From Opitutaceae bacterium (GTDB lineage: Bacteria; Verrucomicrobiota; Verrucomicrobiia; Opitutales; Opitutaceae): 64,000 nt of DNA. Below are positions 62,106 to 64,000 of this stretch, piece after piece. Positions within the stretch are counted from its first letter, which is position 1. Each line of letters opens with the position of its first letter. The notes below the pieces were generated by a model, which had not been told where the DNA came from, did not search any database, and worked only from the letters and a program-made list of their open reading frames with translations. The translations under genes were made by a program, and so were the position numbers. The DNA is taken from the NCBI GenBank assembly GCA_028284385.1, contig JANQRT010000045.1, positions 150,197 through 214,196 of the forward strand. The letters run 5' to 3'.

Positions 62106-63806
62106 CTACCTGGGAGCGCCGGCTCCTGACCGGTCAGCATAGTCAGGGATTACATGGGCATACCACTCATTCCAGGCCGTATCAAGTTTTTGGAGAATGT
62201 CTCCGTGTTTTCGAGCAAGGTCAGTCGACTCGGTAGGATCCGACTCCATGTCGAATAACGACCAAACCTCACTCTCGCTCAGACGGGCGATCTTCCATTT
62301 GCCCCAGCGAACGGCGGCTCCCTGTTCGTGCTGGAAGAAAAGCATGCGTTCTGATTGATCGGCATCTTCGCCTTGCCACTCGGTCATCAACGAGCGTCCA
62401 TCGCTTCCTTTTAAATCGTATTCAGAAAATCGATCCGGATAATCAATGCCTGCTGTTTCAAGAATCGTGGGCAAGACATCCATAACGTGGGCGCTGCCCT
62501 CTACGAATCCTCCGTTACGAGCGGCACCCAAACCAGCCGGCCAATGAACAACGCAGGGCGTGTTGCAACCACCTTCGAAAGATTCCTTCTTCCACCAGCG
62601 GAATGGCGTGTTGGCAGCATTCGCCCACGCAGGACCGATGCCTGCCCAAGCTATCTCCCGTCCAACATCCTCAGCCTTTAACTCGCTAGCGTATTTAATA
62701 GTTTGACCGTCTCTCGTCTCCGATGGTCGATCGTATCCAGGGCGATGAACCTCTTCAGGAGAGGCTCCATTGTCGGAAAGGATCATAATCAGTGTATTGT
62801 CCAGCTGACCATTCTCGCGAAGCGTATCCACAATTTTTCCTACACTCTCATCCAGCATTTCGACCATCGCGGCATGCGTTTCCATCTTTGCCCCATAGAT
62901 CGCCCTACTCTCCTCGCTCAGCTCTTCCCAGCTTCCCAGTTCGCCTGTATCCAAAGGAGGCAAGGTACATTCTTCGCTAAACAAGCCTAACTCCTTCTGC
63001 CTGGCGAATCGGCGATCTCGCAGGGCTTGCCATCCGTCGTCATACATTCCTCGATACGCCCTGATTCGCTCCTCAGGAGCATGCAAGGGCCAGTGCGGCG
63101 CGGCATGGGCCACGTAGAGGAAGAATGGATTCTCCTCCGCGCTCATCGATTTGATATAGTCGATCGAGCGTTCCGTCACTGCTCCAGTGAAGTGGTAGTC
63201 TTCAGGCACTTCGGTCACCGGGTCCATTCCATCGACTAGAGAAAATGGATCGTAGTAGCTCACTACTCCCCAGATGATGCCGTGGAAACGATCGAAGCCA
63301 CGCTGGCTCGGATACGTTTTCAAAGGGGCGAATTGATCTTCCCGTTCCTGATTGTTCAACCAAGCCAAATGGTCTTGAGAGAAAAAGCCTTCATCCGTTC
63401 GAGGACGAGCTCGGGACAGGTGCCACTTTCCGGCCATAGCCGTGTTGTAGCCGTTCTCGCGGAGGATTTCGGCGATCGTCGGCACACGATCGGAAAGATC
63501 GTTTCCGTTTACATGGAGGTTAACCGCATGAGGGTACATGCCCGTCAGCAAAGAAGCTCGAGTGGGGCAGCAACGAGCCGAATTATAAAAGCTTCGGTAC
63601 CTCAAGCCGTTGGCTGCAAGCCGATCCACATTGGGTGTTTTGATTTCTCCTCCATAGCATCCAAAATCCGAATACCCCAGATCGTCGGCCACGATAAGTA
63701 CGACGTTTGGAGAAGCTTTCTTTGCGGAACCGGGTTCCGCGGATAGAGAAGAAATTACACTCATAAGTGAAACAAGGAGGCCAATTCGTACCAGAGTTCG
63801 CTTCAT
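62106..63806 (-). CDS. Secreted arylsulfatase (CCPTR motif)
   Basis: 566 aa with a signal peptide (1-23). FGly motif CCPTR with Cys79 as the modified residue (ARCCPTRASLLTG), metal pair IVADD, MAGKWHLSRARP, VAHAAPHWPLHAP, SDNGASPEEV, and the C-terminal SESEVWSLFDMESDPTESTDL. It is the longest sulfatase here and belongs to the arylsulfatase A-like group. Its ATG overlaps the stop of the gene at 63803 by 4 bp (ATGA), so translation is coupled to that glycosidase-like gene. Confidence 0.93.
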   Translation of the reverse strand: MKRTLVRIGLLVSLMSVISSLSAEPGSAKKASPNVVLIVADDLGYSDFGCYGGEIKTPNVDRLAANGLRYRSFYNSARCCPTRASLLTGMYPHAVNLHVNGNDLSDRVPTIAEILRENGYNTAMAGKWHLSRARPRTDEGFFSQDHLAWLNNQEREDQFAPLKTYPSQRGFDRFHGIIWGVVSYYDPFSLVDGMDPVTEVPEDYHFTGAVTERSIDYIKSMSAEENPFFLYVAHAAPHWPLHAPEERIRAYRGMYDDGWQALRDRRFARQKELGLFSEECTLPPLDTGELGSWEELSEESRAIYGAKMETHAAMVEMLDESVGKIVDTLRENGQLDNTLIMILSDNGASPEEVHRPGYDRPSETRDGQTIKYASELKAEDVGREIAWAGIGPAWANAANTPFRWWKKESFEGGCNTPCVVHWPAGLGAARNGGFVEGSAHVMDVLPTILETAGIDYPDRFSEYDLKGSDGRSLMTEWQGEDADQSERMLFFQHEQGAAVRWGKWKIARLSESEVWSLFDMESDPTESTDLARKHGDILQKLDTAWNEWYAHVIPDYADRSGAGAPR

Positions 63807-64000
63807 CGATTCGTCAAGCGACGGATGAGAGCGACTTCCTCTTCGCTATAGGCCGAGCCGTCCGTATCGAAAATGTCATGAAACCAGGGATCGGGCTCGT
63901 CATCGTAGGGCTCGTCCCAGGAATCCCATGGATAGATGGTCTGGCTTCGGCCGTTGACGAAGCCCCAGTTGTAGGAGGCCACCTCCTCCCGATAGAAAAG
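63803..64000 (-). CDS. Glycosidase-like protein, C-terminal fragment (runs off window)
   Basis: Only the last 65 codons are in the window, continuing beyond 64000. The translated end includes EVASYNWGFVNGRSQTIYPW, DSWDEPYDDEPDPWFHDIFD and SEEEVALIRRLT. The YNWGxVxGxxQTxxPWDSW pattern is typical of the C-terminus of GH5-like/cellulase family enzymes in Planctomycetota and Verrucomicrobiota; exact family not certain. The stop overlaps the ATG of the sulfatase at 63806, so the two form an operon. Confidence 0.7.
   Translation of the reverse strand, partial: LFYREEVASYNWGFVNGRSQTIYPWDSWDEPYDDEPDPWFHDIFDTDGSAYSEEEVALIRRLTNR

Noticed and set aside
1..64000. Frequent GGATAC/GTATCC hexamers, suspected as a DNA uptake or operator word
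   Set aside because: Roughly 31 occurrences of any hexamer on both strands are expected by chance in 64 kb; most copies seen are in coding sequence and no extended consensus was found.

Overview
The window looks like part of the chromosome of a marine-type Verrucomicrobiota bacterium, most likely Opitutales/Puniceicoccales (Pelagicoccus- or Coraliomargarita-like). Three things point there: eight type I (formylglycine) sulfatases; paired PSD1/DUF1553 cytochrome-type and DUF1501 proteins, a hallmark of the Planctomycetota-Verrucomicrobiota group; and long TonB-dependent receptors that all begin, after the signal peptide, with a segment like ELSPFxV. The taxonomic call is inference from gene content. 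No rRNA, tRNA, insertion sequence, CRISPR array or phage gene was seen.

Layout. 1-3 kb: a LacI regulator with two matching palindromic operator candidates, and a convergent secreted sulfatase. 3-10 kb: a regulator shaped like a hybrid two-component system (HTCS) whose phosphorelay residues are mutated, divergent from a TonB receptor that ends in a strong terminator, then a secreted GH2 glycosidase. 10-20.8 kb: a long minus-strand run headed by an AraC regulator, with four sulfatases (one without a signal peptide, one with an atypical CAVSR maturation motif), a DUF1080-like lectin-fold protein, a DUF3179 protein and a secreted cyclophilin. 20.8-26.3 kb: divergent from AraC, a PSD1/DUF1553 - DUF1501 - NHL-propeller operon. 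26-30 kb: a serine hydrolase, an AlkX/YcaQ-type DNA repair protein and a beta-helix protein. 30-34 kb: an ammonium-transporter-domain sensor (Amt-HAMP-like-PAS) followed 9 bp later by a hybrid histidine kinase. 34-46.7 kb: a LamG lipoprotein, two sulfatases, an SMP-30 lactonase-like protein, a small charged protein, a second TonB receptor with a LacI regulator, and a second beta-helix protein. 46.8-49.3 kb: LysR divergent from a rhodanese and an EamA transporter. 49.4-59.4 kb: a xylan-type utilisation locus (LacI, cytoplasmic XynB-like GH43, TonB receptor, secreted GH26-like enzyme, sugar MFS symporter, PhyH-type dioxygenase). 59.6-64 kb: an esterase and a PQQ-propeller protein in one operon, then a sulfatase coupled to a glycosidase-like gene that runs off the window.

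How it works together (inference). Sulfated and xylose-containing polysaccharides, probably algal, are bound and imported by TonB receptors, desulfated mainly in the periplasm or outside the cell, and trimmed by GH2, GH26 and GH43 enzymes; each block has its own LacI, AraC or HTCS-like regulator. The sulfatase-maturing enzyme must be encoded elsewhere. The strongest new signals are the HTCS-like protein with lost phosphorylation residues, a 16-bp operator shared by two transcription units 7 kb apart in the xylan locus, the ammonium-sensor pair, and the sulfatase with Val in place of Pro/Ala in its maturation motif.
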